DNA from: an uncultured Parabacteroides sp.
GTDB lineage: Bacteria > Bacteroidota > Bacteroidia > Bacteroidales > Tannerellaceae
Direction: 5' to 3'
Length of the DNA: 64,000 nt
NCBI RefSeq assembly: GCF_902493135.1
Contig: NZ_CABUOD010000007.1
Coordinates: 1 to 64,000 of the forward strand
Each line of letters starts with the position of its first letter. Position 1 is the first letter of the stretch. Of the stretch, positions 9,502 to 17,932 are shown in pieces. Under the pieces are notes generated by a model, which saw only the letters and a program-made list of their open reading frames with translations, was not told the origin of the DNA and did no database searches. The position numbers and the translations under genes are program-made.

Positions 9502-9541
9502 GTGTCCAATATCTTTACACCACTGTCCAAAAATTAGACAC
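9502..9541 (+). promoter_or_regulatory. Tandem 19-bp palindromes, enhancer-like site of permease unit 3
   Basis: GTGTCCAATATCTTTACAC (9502-9520) and CTGTCCAAAAATTAGACAC (9523-9541), 2 bp apart; 56 bp from the end of the second to the promoter GG at 9597. The geometry is identical to units 1, 2 and 4. Confidence 0.83.
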
Positions 9542-9595
9542 TCGCGGAAAATATCGAAATAGTTAGGATGCTGTAAATAAATAATTTATGTACTT

Positions 9596-9611
9596 TGGCA
9601 CGCTGTTTGCC
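9596..9611 (+). promoter_or_regulatory. Sigma-54 promoter of the ATPase-permease unit
   Basis: TGGCACGCTGTTTGCC is a near-perfect sigma-54 promoter, with GG at 9597-9598, ten bases, and GC at 9609-9610. Transcription is expected near 9622, 38 bp before the ATG at 9660. Confidence 0.85.
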
Positions 9612-9659
9612 TATAAGTAGGCAAGAAAAGATGAAATATCAATAAAAACAGATACAGTC

Positions 9660-10340
9660 ATGATTAAAATTGAAGGATTAAGTAAGTTTTTCCGTACGGA
9701 AGAGGTAGAAACGATTGCATTGAACGGCGTGTCGATGGAAGTGAAGGACGGTGAGTTTGTGGCCATCATGGGCCCTTCCGGTTGTGGCAAGTCCACTTTG
9801 CTGAATATCTTGGGTTTGCTGGACAACCCGACATCGGGTGACTATTACCTGGCAGACAAGGAAGTCGGCCACCTGAAAGAAAAAGAACGTACGCAGGTAC
9901 GTAAAGGAAATATCGGTTTCGTGTTCCAGAGTTTCAACCTGATCGACGAACTGAACGTATTTGAGAACGTGGAGTTGCCGCTTACCTACCTCAAGGTGAA
10001 GGCAAGCGAACGCAAACAGATGGTCAACGACATCCTGAAACGCATGAACATCAGCCACCGCGCCAGCCACTTCCCGCAGCAGCTCTCCGGAGGACAGCAA
10101 CAGCGTGTCGCCATCGCCCGCGCCGTCGTTTCGAACCCGAAGATCATCCTCGCCGATGAGCCGACCGGTAATCTGGACTCCAAGAACGGCGCCGAAGTGA
10201 TGCAGCTCCTGACCGAACTGAACAAAGAAGGGACCACCATTGTTATGGTAACACACTCCAAACACGACGCGAGCTTCGCCCACCGGGTGATCAACCTGTT
10301 CGACGGCAGCATCGTATCGTCCGTAAGTGAATTCATTTAA
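9660..10340 (+). CDS. ABC transporter ATP-binding protein (MacB/LolD type)
   Basis: A 226-aa nucleotide-binding subunit. Walker A is GPSGCGKST (residues 38-46), the Q-loop Gln is at about 90, the signature LSGGQ at 142-146, Walker B IILADE at 162-167 and the H-loop His at about 199. Length and motifs fit the LolD/MacB/FtsE group that energises FtsX-type permeases. It is the only ATPase of the array and is co-transcribed with the permease at 10452; it may also serve the five other permeases, which have none of their own nearby. Expression is from the sigma-54 promoter at 9596. Confidence 0.92.
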   Translation: MIKIEGLSKFFRTEEVETIALNGVSMEVKDGEFVAIMGPSGCGKSTLLNILGLLDNPTSGDYYLADKEVGHLKEKERTQVRKGNIGFVFQSFNLIDELNVFENVELPLTYLKVKASERKQMVNDILKRMNISHRASHFPQQLSGGQQQRVAIARAVVSNPKIILADEPTGNLDSKNGAEVMQLLTELNKEGTTIVMVTHSKHDASFAHRVINLFDGSIVSSVSEFI

Positions 10341-10381
10341 TTTTTGTAAGTAACACATAGACACATTCAATTGTTTTTTGC

Positions 10382-10415
10382 GGATATATCCGGCTTGGGA
10401 AAGTCGGATATGTCC
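10382..10415 (+). other. Hairpin between ATPase and permease genes
   Basis: A 12-nt arm (10382-10393) pairs, with two imperfections, with 10404-10415 across a 10-nt loop, followed by only four T. It may be a weak attenuator or mRNA-stability element setting the ATPase to permease ratio. Confidence 0.4.
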
Positions 10416-10451
10416 TTTTCTGAGATATGGATATGGAGTGATGAATTATAA

Positions 10452-12794
10452 ATGGAATACACTATGAACAATCTGTTAAATATAAAATCTTTCCTGAAGT
10501 TCCTGAGCAGGAACAAAGGATATACGGCGATCGACGTCTTCGGGCTGTCCGTTTCGCTGATGTTCGTGATCCTGATCGCGGTGTATGTGGAACGGGAGTT
10601 GAACATCGACAAACAGCAAGCGAATTACGAGCGGATCGTCACCGTCGGCAATGAAATATTCCTGGAATCGGCCGTTCCCGTCCCTTATTGGTTGGAGGAA
10701 CGGTATCCGGAGATCGAGAAAGTCTGCCCGGTCGTCATAGACCAGGGGAAGAATAAACAAATTCTTTATGGAGACAAGAAGTTGACGGGCGATATCGTGT
10801 ATGCGGATTCGACGTTCTTCGACCTCTTTTCGTTCAAGGTGCTCGATGGCGACCGCGACCGGCTTTTGGATGATCCCTACAGCGCGGTTGTTTCGGAAAG
10901 CTTTGCCCGGAAGGCCTTCGGTACCGACACACCGATCGGGAAGACCTTGCACATCAACGATTCGACCAATGTCACGGTGACCGGCATCATGGAAGACATC
11001 AACCGTTCGGTGATTCCGAGCACGGACCTGTTAGTGCGTATCGAGCGGGTGTCGGAGTTCAACCAGTCGTTGTCGAAGACGAATCCGGGCAACGCCGGCT
11101 CGTGCGTCTCGTTCCTGTTGCTGAAGCCGGGGATGGACTTGAAGGCCCGGACAGACGAAATAATGAGCTTTTTCAAGGAGCGGTATTGGCTTTACAAGAT
11201 GGAATTTGCAAAGGAGGTGCGCGTCGTCCCGCTTTCGGAGATCTATTTCGGAAACACGGAGTCGCACAGCTTGAACCAGGGCGACAGGCGCTTTTCATTG
11301 GTCCTGATGTCCGTCGGCATCCTGATCCTGATTTTCGCGATCATCAACTATATCAACCTGACGGTGGCACAGGCCGGGCAGCGGGCGAAGGAGATGGCGA
11401 CCCGCCGCCTCTTGGGTTCTTCGCGTGTGGAACTGTTCCTGCAGTTGATGCTGGAGGCCACCTTCCTGACAGTCGTTTCGTTTGCCATCGGGCTGTTGCT
11501 CGCCAAGGCGGCGCTGCCGTTTGCCAATGACCTGCTGCAGGTGCGGCTGACGTTCGACGTGTTGGCGACGCCGCTCTGGATGGGGGCGATCCTCCTGTTT
11601 ATCGTGCTGACGGGCGCCTTGTCGGGATTGCTTCCGGCCGTGATGATCTCATCGGCCAAGCCGATCGACGTGGTGCGCGGGACGTTCCGCCGGCAGACGA
11701 AGATGGTGTTCAGCAAGTTCTTCATCACGTTCCAGAATGTGATCACGATCGCCATGATCACCGCTTCGCTGACGATGTACCTCCAGATCGACCATCTGAT
11801 CCATGCACCGTTGGGCTACAACACGACGAACATCATCGAATCGGAAAACTCTTTCCGTACGGAGAGCGAGATGGAACGGGCGGAAGATCTGTTGCGCCAG
11901 CTTCCGATGGTCAAAGCTGTCGGCCACAGCAACGGGACGCCTTCGAGCGGGACGAACAACCTGAGCGGGATATACGAAGGCAAATCGCTCAGTTTCCAGC
12001 AGGTGCAGGTCGACAGCGCCGCTTTCCATATCTTCGGTTTCGAGATCAAGTCGGACAACCGGTTGGCCGATGCCGACGGAGGCTGGTACCTGAACGAACT
12101 GGCCTTTAAGCAGATGGAATTGCCGGAAGATGCCCCTTCTTTCAAGATGAACGAAGATATGAAGCCTATCTTAGGGGTGATCCGTGATTTCCAGTTGAGA
12201 GACATCACGCAGGAAAATTCGCCGGTGATGTTCCGTTTCCGGAAGACGGAGTCGGGCTGGTGGCCGTGGAGCTACGTGATCGAGGTGCAGGGCGATCCGA
12301 TGAAGGCGTACGAGTCGGTGCGCAAGGTCTTCGAGGAGGTGGCGGGCGTTCCTTTCGAAGGGCAGTTTATCGACCAAGGCATCCAGGAGCATTTCGAGTC
12401 GCAGATCCGTCTGACCAAGATCGTGGTGATCTTCGCCTGCATTGCGATCCTGATCTCGCTGTTGGGGCTGTTGGCGATGTCGACCTATTTCATCCAGCAA
12501 CGCTCGCAGGAGGTGGCGATCCGCAAGGTGTTCGGTTCGGACAACCGCGGGATCCTGGTACGCCTCGTCGGCACCTTCCTGACGTATGTCGGGATCGCGT
12601 TCGTGATCGCGACGCCGCTGAGCTGGTATTTCATGCGGCAATGGCTGGCGGACTACAGCTACCGGATCACGCTCACGCCGCTGATCTTCATCGCCGCCGG
12701 ATTGTTCTGCCTCATCATCTCCTTCTTGGCGGTATTCTTCCAGAGCTGGCATGCGGCAAATGAGAATCCGGTGAACAGCGTGAAGAACAATTGA
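10452..12794 (+). CDS. ABC transporter permease, MacB/FtsX family (paralogue 4)
   Basis: A 780-aa permease partnered with the ATPase 111 bp upstream. It has one N-terminal membrane segment (FGLSVSLMFVILIAVYV, about residues 33-50), a MacB-type periplasmic domain, a central membrane block with QRAKEMATRRLLGSSRVELF, a second periplasmic domain and a final FtsX block with FIQQRSQEVAIRKVFGSD, ending NPVNSVKNN. The ATG at 10464 (MNNLLN-) aligns better with the paralogues than the ATG at 10452, so the true start may be 12 bp later. Its sequence is more distant from paralogues 1-3 than these are from each other. Confidence 0.88.
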   Translation: MEYTMNNLLNIKSFLKFLSRNKGYTAIDVFGLSVSLMFVILIAVYVERELNIDKQQANYERIVTVGNEIFLESAVPVPYWLEERYPEIEKVCPVVIDQGKNKQILYGDKKLTGDIVYADSTFFDLFSFKVLDGDRDRLLDDPYSAVVSESFARKAFGTDTPIGKTLHINDSTNVTVTGIMEDINRSVIPSTDLLVRIERVSEFNQSLSKTNPGNAGSCVSFLLLKPGMDLKARTDEIMSFFKERYWLYKMEFAKEVRVVPLSEIYFGNTESHSLNQGDRRFSLVLMSVGILILIFAIINYINLTVAQAGQRAKEMATRRLLGSSRVELFLQLMLEATFLTVVSFAIGLLLAKAALPFANDLLQVRLTFDVLATPLWMGAILLFIVLTGALSGLLPAVMISSAKPIDVVRGTFRRQTKMVFSKFFITFQNVITIAMITASLTMYLQIDHLIHAPLGYNTTNIIESENSFRTESEMERAEDLLRQLPMVKAVGHSNGTPSSGTNNLSGIYEGKSLSFQQVQVDSAAFHIFGFEIKSDNRLADADGGWYLNELAFKQMELPEDAPSFKMNEDMKPILGVIRDFQLRDITQENSPVMFRFRKTESGWWPWSYVIEVQGDPMKAYESVRKVFEEVAGVPFEGQFIDQGIQEHFESQIRLTKIVVIFACIAILISLLGLLAMSTYFIQQRSQEVAIRKVFGSDNRGILVRLVGTFLTYVGIAFVIATPLSWYFMRQWLADYSYRITLTPLIFIAAGLFCLIISFLAVFFQSWHAANENPVNSVKNN

Positions 12795-12827
12795 AAAATC
12801 GGGAAGACAGGGGGCGGTGGCGCGGAA

Positions 12828-12867
12828 CTGTCAAAATCTTGGACACACCTGTCTATAATTTTGACAG
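12828..12867 (+). promoter_or_regulatory. Tandem 19-bp palindromes, enhancer-like site of permease unit 4
   Basis: CTGTCAAAATCTTGGACAC (12828-12846) and CTGTCTATAATTTTGACAG (12849-12867), 2 bp apart, with the proximal site ending 56 bp before the promoter GG at 12923. Confidence 0.82.
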
Positions 12868-12921
12868 ACGTAGAATGAAACTGTTTTGGTATAATATTGT
12901 TGTTCAGCTGTTTAGCTCTAA

Positions 12922-12937
12922 TGGCATAATTTTTGCA
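12922..12937 (+). promoter_or_regulatory. Sigma-54 promoter of permease unit 4
   Basis: TGGCATAATTTTTGCA has GG at 12923-12924 and GC at 12935-12936 with ten bases between, a good -24/-12 match. Transcription is expected near 12948, 25 bp before the ATG at 12973. Confidence 0.83.
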
Positions 12938-12972
12938 TAGTATTAGGCAAATAAAAACAAATACAATCAGTG

Positions 12973-15336
12973 ATGAAAACACTTATGCGTAATTTCATGA
13001 GTATTATCAGGCGATTTCAGATGGCCATGTTTCTGAATGTTGCCGGACTTTCCGTTGCCTTTGCCGCTTTTCTGGTGATTATGATGCAGATCGAATATGA
13101 GCGCAACTTCGACCGTTGCCATCCGACGGCCGACCGGATTGTCCGCCTGGACAGGCAGCAGATGGAGGAGGATATGTTTGCCCCTATTCTGCCCCGTGCC
13201 TTTGCGGATGCCGTCTACCGGTCGTCGCCCCATATCGAGGCGGCCACGCTGCTGACCATCGATTACCGTAGGCAATACATGACCGTCGGGGAGGAGAACG
13301 GGCGGGAAGGGTTCACCGAATTGTTGAGAGGTTGCTATCCCGGCCTGGCTGAGGTGTTCGGCTTTACGATCATCGACGGGGATGCGCGTTGCCTGGAACA
13401 ACCCGAAATGGCCATGATGCCGGAAAGCATGGCGCGGCGGATGTTCGGCGAAACGTCGGCCATCGGGAAGAGGCTGCATCTGGAGGAACGGGTTTATTTT
13501 AAAGGAGACGTTCGCGACCTGACGGTCGGAGCGGTCTATCGGGATTTTCCGGGGAACACGCAGTTGGATAATTGCCTGTACACGCGGGTGAACAAGATGT
13601 TTGAGAATGATTGGACTTCCCAGAATTTTATCGGCTATATGCTGCTCGACAGTCCCGACGCGCGGCAGGTGGTGGAAGACAACTTCAACCAATCGTTCGA
13701 TTTCAAAGGGCATGGTTGTGATGAGGGCACTCGGATAGAACTGGTTCCGTTGACGGACATTTATTATATGCCGGGGCAGTTGCCGGACTTTTTCGAATGC
13801 GGGAATGCCGGTACGGTACGCCTGCTTTTCTTCGTCGCCTTGCTGGTCATTGCGATTGCGGGGATCAATTTTACCAATTTCAGCACGTCGCTCGCTCCGA
13901 TACGAATGAGAAGCATCAATACGCAGAAGGTGTTAGGCAGTTCGGTTGCCGAATTGCGCCGGTCGTTGGTGGGCGAGGCGGTCTGCATCAGCGTGCTGGC
14001 CTCACTCGTCGCTTTCCTGCTTGTTTTCTTGTTGAACAGATCGCAGTGGCTGTCGTTTGTCGAGGCTGATACGTTGCTTCAGAACCATCTGCCGTTGATG
14101 GGCGGCATGCTGCTGGTCGCCGTGCTGGTCGGGGTGGTGGCAGGCGCCTATCCGGCCTGGTATATGACCTCTTTTCCGCCTGCATTGGTGTTGAAAGGCA
14201 GTTTTGGGCTGTCGCGGAGCGGACGGAGGATGCGCACGGTGTTGATCGGCTTCCAGTATATCGTCTCGATCGGTTTGATCGTCGGGGCGATGTTTGTGCA
14301 GTTGCAGAACAACTACATGCGCACGTTCAACTTAGGGTTCGACAAGGACCAGGTGGCGATCGTCGAACTGCCTCAAACGATCGCGAAGCAGCATAAGGAT
14401 GTGTATGTCTCCAAATTGAAGGAATATGCGGGGATAGAAGATGTCGCTTTCGCCGCGTCGGTCATGGGCGGGTCGGATGCCTACTCGATGCTGCCGATGG
14501 AGTATGACGGAAAGGAGTTTTATACCTATATGATCCCCGTGTCGTGGAATTTTCTCCGGGTGATGGGAATCCCCGTTACCGAAGGGCGCGATTTCATGGA
14601 GGCGGATGCCAAAAGGGATTCGGTGGACACTTATATCTATAACCGTTCGGCTCGCGAACGTATGCAGATGGAGGTCGGGCACGAACTGTCCGGAAATGGC
14701 AACGGGTATATAGCCGGTTTCGCGGGCGATGTGCGGGCCGTTTCTTTTCGCAAGGAGGGGCCGGAGGCGGATGTGGCATTTGTCGTGAACGACTGGCCGA
14801 TGCATGTTTCCTACATCCGCTTGAAAGGCGGCACGAATGTGGAGGAGGCGGTCGGGCATATTCGCCGTACCCTTTCGGACATCGATCCGGCTTACCCGTT
14901 CGACATCCGTTTCTATGACGATGTTTTCAATCACTTGTACCAGAAGGAACAATACCTGAAGATGATGATCAGCCTTTTCGGGCTGTTGGCCATCGTGATC
15001 TCGATCGTCGGCGTGTTCGGGATGGTGGTCTTCGAGACGCAGTACAGGCGCAAGGAGATCGGCATCCGCAAAGTGCACGGGGCGACGGTAGGGGAGATCT
15101 TGGCGATGTTCAACTTGTTTTACCTGCGTATCGTGGCGGTCTGCTTCGTCATTGCCGCACCGCTCGCGTGGTACGGTGTACAGAAGTGGCTGGAGAATTT
15201 CTCTTCCCGCACGCCGGTTTACTGGTGGACGTTCGCCCTCGCCTTCTTAGTGGTGGCCTTAGTCACCGCCCTGACCGTCACCTACCAGAATTGGCAGGCG
15301 GCGAATGCGAATCCGGTGGATAGCGTGAAGGAATAG
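12973..15336 (+). CDS. ABC transporter permease, MacB/FtsX family (paralogue 5)
   Basis: A 787-aa permease. The first membrane segment (LNVAGLSVAFAAFLVIMMQI) lies at about residues 21-40, then a MacB-type periplasmic domain, a central membrane block, a second periplasmic domain and a C-terminal FtsX block with TQYRRKEIGIRKVHGATVGE, ending NPVDSVKE. The frame opens with GTG at 12970, but the ATG at 12973 is the likelier start. It forms a close pair with the following permease (15395): both begin MKTL-RNF and share TSFPPALVLKGSFGLSRSGR in the centre. No ATPase is adjacent. Substrate unknown. Confidence 0.88.
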   Translation: MKTLMRNFMSIIRRFQMAMFLNVAGLSVAFAAFLVIMMQIEYERNFDRCHPTADRIVRLDRQQMEEDMFAPILPRAFADAVYRSSPHIEAATLLTIDYRRQYMTVGEENGREGFTELLRGCYPGLAEVFGFTIIDGDARCLEQPEMAMMPESMARRMFGETSAIGKRLHLEERVYFKGDVRDLTVGAVYRDFPGNTQLDNCLYTRVNKMFENDWTSQNFIGYMLLDSPDARQVVEDNFNQSFDFKGHGCDEGTRIELVPLTDIYYMPGQLPDFFECGNAGTVRLLFFVALLVIAIAGINFTNFSTSLAPIRMRSINTQKVLGSSVAELRRSLVGEAVCISVLASLVAFLLVFLLNRSQWLSFVEADTLLQNHLPLMGGMLLVAVLVGVVAGAYPAWYMTSFPPALVLKGSFGLSRSGRRMRTVLIGFQYIVSIGLIVGAMFVQLQNNYMRTFNLGFDKDQVAIVELPQTIAKQHKDVYVSKLKEYAGIEDVAFAASVMGGSDAYSMLPMEYDGKEFYTYMIPVSWNFLRVMGIPVTEGRDFMEADAKRDSVDTYIYNRSARERMQMEVGHELSGNGNGYIAGFAGDVRAVSFRKEGPEADVAFVVNDWPMHVSYIRLKGGTNVEEAVGHIRRTLSDIDPAYPFDIRFYDDVFNHLYQKEQYLKMMISLFGLLAIVISIVGVFGMVVFETQYRRKEIGIRKVHGATVGEILAMFNLFYLRIVAVCFVIAAPLAWYGVQKWLENFSSRTPVYWWTFALAFLVVALVTALTVTYQNWQAANANPVDSVKE

Positions 15337-15363
15337 TTACTTTTGGATCAAGCCAAAAGTAAC
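15336..15363 (+). other. Intercistronic hairpin between two permeases
   Basis: A perfect 11-bp inverted repeat (GTTACTTTTGG / CCAAAAGTAAC) with a 6-nt loop overlaps the last base of the upstream stop codon. No T-run follows, so it looks like an mRNA-processing or stability hairpin rather than a terminator. Confidence 0.5.
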
Positions 15364-15394
15364 ATATAATATAAGAATTAAAAATAAAATAGTG

Positions 15395-17776
15395 ATGAAA
15401 ACACTTTTACGCAACTTCCTGAGCGTCCTCAGACGTTTCCGGATGGCGGCCGGGCTGAATGTCATAGGCCTGTCTGTTGCCTTTACAGCATTCTTGGTGA
15501 TTATGATGCAGGTGGACTACGACCGGCGTTTCGACCGTTGCCATCCGAAGGCGGGGCGGATCTTCCTGGCCGAACTCTGCGACAGTGTGATGGCGAACGG
15601 ACGCGTGATCTATCCCGGCGCTTTTCCCGACGTGCTGATCGCCTCTTCTCCCCATATCGAGGCGGGGACGATGATCACTCCATATGACAAACGGAACTAC
15701 CTCTCGGTAGGCGAGGGGAGCGAGGCGGAAGGTTTTCGCGAGAAGGTGACGACTTGCCATCCCGCCATCGTGGATGTGTTCGGGTTCTCTTTTGTCGAAG
15801 GGGACAAGGATTGCCTTGCCGATCCCGAAAAGGCGATTATCCCGGAGAGCATGGCACGGCGGATGTTCGGAGGCGAACCGGCTGTAGGGCGGCAGATCCA
15901 TTTCAAGGAGAACGTCTGGACGAAGGTGGGCCGCGACCTGACGGTGGGGGGCGTCTACCGCGATTTCCCGGAGAATACACAGCTGGGTAATACGATCTAC
16001 TCCGCGATCGACGCCCCTTACCGCAAACCTACCGAGTGGGGCGGGTCGAACTGGCTCTGTTACTTGCTCCTCGATAGTCCCGAATCTGCCAGGGCGGTGG
16101 AGGACAATTTCAACCGGACGTTCGATTTCTCGCAAATCTGGGGATGCGAACATCTGCACCTCCGGTTGCTGCCGCTTGAAGATCTTCATTATATGAATAT
16201 GCAGGACGTCTGGGGAAGCAGTCCGCTCAGGACGCAAAGCCCGGAGACGGTGCGCTTGCTTTTCCTCATTGCCTGGCTGATCCTGCTGATCGCGGCGGTC
16301 AATTACATGAATTTCAGTACGGCGCTTACCCCCATGCGCATCCGGAGCATCAACACGCAGAAGGTGTTGGGGAGCCCGGACGCGACGCTCCGCCTGTCAT
16401 TGCTGGTGGAGGCGGCGGGGATTTGCCTGATGGCCTATCTCCTGGCGCTCGTCTGGGTCTGTTTGCTGGACAGGGGACAATACTTGTCGTTCGTGGAGGC
16501 GGATATCCGTCTGCTGTCGAACCTGCCGATTGTGCTGTGGACGGGGGCGATCGCTTTGGCGGTGGGTCTCCTGGCGGGTATCTATCCGGCCTGGTATATC
16601 ACCTCTTTCCCGCCCGCGCTGGTGCTGAAAGGGAGTTTCGGGCTGTCGCGGAGCGGGCGGCGGTTGCGCACGGCGTTGATCGGATTCCAGTATATCGTCT
16701 CCGTCGCCTTGATTGTCGGGGCGTGCATCATCCAGTTGCAGAACTATTTCATGCGCCATTATGCGCTCGGGTTCGACCGTGACCAGATCATGATCACCGA
16801 GCTTAGCCGCGACCTGTGCACCCGGCACAAGGAGGCTTTTACCAACCAGTTGATGAAATATCCCGATATAGAAGGCGTTGCTTTCTCCGCCCAGAAGGTC
16901 GGGGGCGAGGATGCCTATTCGACGTACGAGTTTACGCACAAGGAAGAGGCTTTCCCCGGTTTCTTCCTGAATGTCTCCCCTTCGTTTCTCGATGTGATGG
17001 GGATCAGGGTGACGGATGGGAACGGTTTTTCGCCGTTGGACGACGAGGATGGCAATTTCCATTTTATATTCAACGAGACGGCTCGACGGGCGAACAATCT
17101 CGAAGTCGGGGAGATGATCGACATGGGGTGGGGACCGGGGCGGATCACCGGTTTCATAGGCGATGTGGCGCTGACTTCGCTCCGGGAAGAGGAACGGAAC
17201 ATCGCTTTCTGCGTCTCGCCCGGCAATGACTTCCAATGGTTGAGCTATGCCTATATCCGTCTCAGGGCGGGGGCGGATGTGACGAAGGCGGTCGAACGCC
17301 TTCGCGAGGTGGTGGCGGGGCTGGATGCTTCCTATCCGTTGGAGGTGGAGTTCTACGACGCGCTCTATAACCGGCTGTACCACCGCGAGGAGTTTGTGAA
17401 GAAGATGGTGACGGGGGCGAGCTTGCTGGCGATCCTGATCTCGGTCGTCGGTGTCTTCGGACTGGTGATCTTCGAGACGCAGTACCGGCGGCGGGAGATC
17501 GGCATCCGCAAGGTCTACGGGGCGACGGTGGCGGATATCCTGCTGATGTTTAACCGCAGGTATCTTATGATCGTCGTGGTCTGCTTCCTCCTTGCCACAC
17601 CGGTCGCTTACCTCTCGGCCGCCGGCTGGCTCGAAAATTTCGCCTATCGTACGCCTGTCTACTGGTGGGTGTTCGCCTTGGCTTTCGGCGTCATCTTCCT
17701 CGTCACCTTCCTGACCGTCTCCTTCCAGAATTGGCGCACGGCGAATGAGAATCCGGTGGATAGCGTGAAGGAGTAG
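15395..17776 (+). CDS. ABC transporter permease, MacB/FtsX family (paralogue 6)
   Basis: A 793-aa permease and sister of the gene before it, with the same order of domains: first membrane segment near residues 21-40, MacB-type periplasmic domain, central membrane block, second periplasmic domain and C-terminal FtsX block with TQYRRREIGIRKVYGATVAD, ending NPVDSVKE. The GTG at 15392 is one codon upstream of the chosen ATG, exactly as in paralogue 5. No promoter is visible in the 58-bp gap, so the two genes should be one transcript from the sigma-54 promoter at 12922. The gene is visibly the most G+C-rich of the six. Confidence 0.88.
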   Translation: MKTLLRNFLSVLRRFRMAAGLNVIGLSVAFTAFLVIMMQVDYDRRFDRCHPKAGRIFLAELCDSVMANGRVIYPGAFPDVLIASSPHIEAGTMITPYDKRNYLSVGEGSEAEGFREKVTTCHPAIVDVFGFSFVEGDKDCLADPEKAIIPESMARRMFGGEPAVGRQIHFKENVWTKVGRDLTVGGVYRDFPENTQLGNTIYSAIDAPYRKPTEWGGSNWLCYLLLDSPESARAVEDNFNRTFDFSQIWGCEHLHLRLLPLEDLHYMNMQDVWGSSPLRTQSPETVRLLFLIAWLILLIAAVNYMNFSTALTPMRIRSINTQKVLGSPDATLRLSLLVEAAGICLMAYLLALVWVCLLDRGQYLSFVEADIRLLSNLPIVLWTGAIALAVGLLAGIYPAWYITSFPPALVLKGSFGLSRSGRRLRTALIGFQYIVSVALIVGACIIQLQNYFMRHYALGFDRDQIMITELSRDLCTRHKEAFTNQLMKYPDIEGVAFSAQKVGGEDAYSTYEFTHKEEAFPGFFLNVSPSFLDVMGIRVTDGNGFSPLDDEDGNFHFIFNETARRANNLEVGEMIDMGWGPGRITGFIGDVALTSLREEERNIAFCVSPGNDFQWLSYAYIRLRAGADVTKAVERLREVVAGLDASYPLEVEFYDALYNRLYHREEFVKKMVTGASLLAILISVVGVFGLVIFETQYRRREIGIRKVYGATVADILLMFNRRYLMIVVVCFLLATPVAYLSAAGWLENFAYRTPVYWWVFALAFGVIFLVTFLTVSFQNWRTANENPVDSVKE

Positions 17777-17810
17777 TGGAGGTGGGTCAAAACTCCTTGA
17801 TCACGATCTT

Positions 17811-17884
17811 TTAGGCACGGATTTCACGGATTTACACGGATGAATTTATTCTCTTTCCGTGTAATCCGCGTAATCCGTGCCTAA
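17811..17884. repeat. Long inverted repeat built from a CACGGATT unit
   Basis: Arms 17811-17840 and 17856-17884 are about 29 nt and nearly complementary, with a 15-nt loop. Each arm contains the CACGGATT/CGGATT unit repeated. It lies between two convergent genes and could act as a bidirectional terminator, though without clear T-runs. Similar CGGATTACACGGATT elements are, from general knowledge, scattered in Bacteroidetes genomes. Confidence 0.65.
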
Positions 17885-17932
17885 ATTATGTCTGTTGTAA
17901 ACAGGATTTTCTTTTGACACACCTTCACGGAG

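Noticed and set aside
9609..9622. The palindrome GCCTATAAGTAGGC just after the sigma-54 box as an operator
   Set aside because: It is imperfect, and no equivalent exists at the other three promoters.
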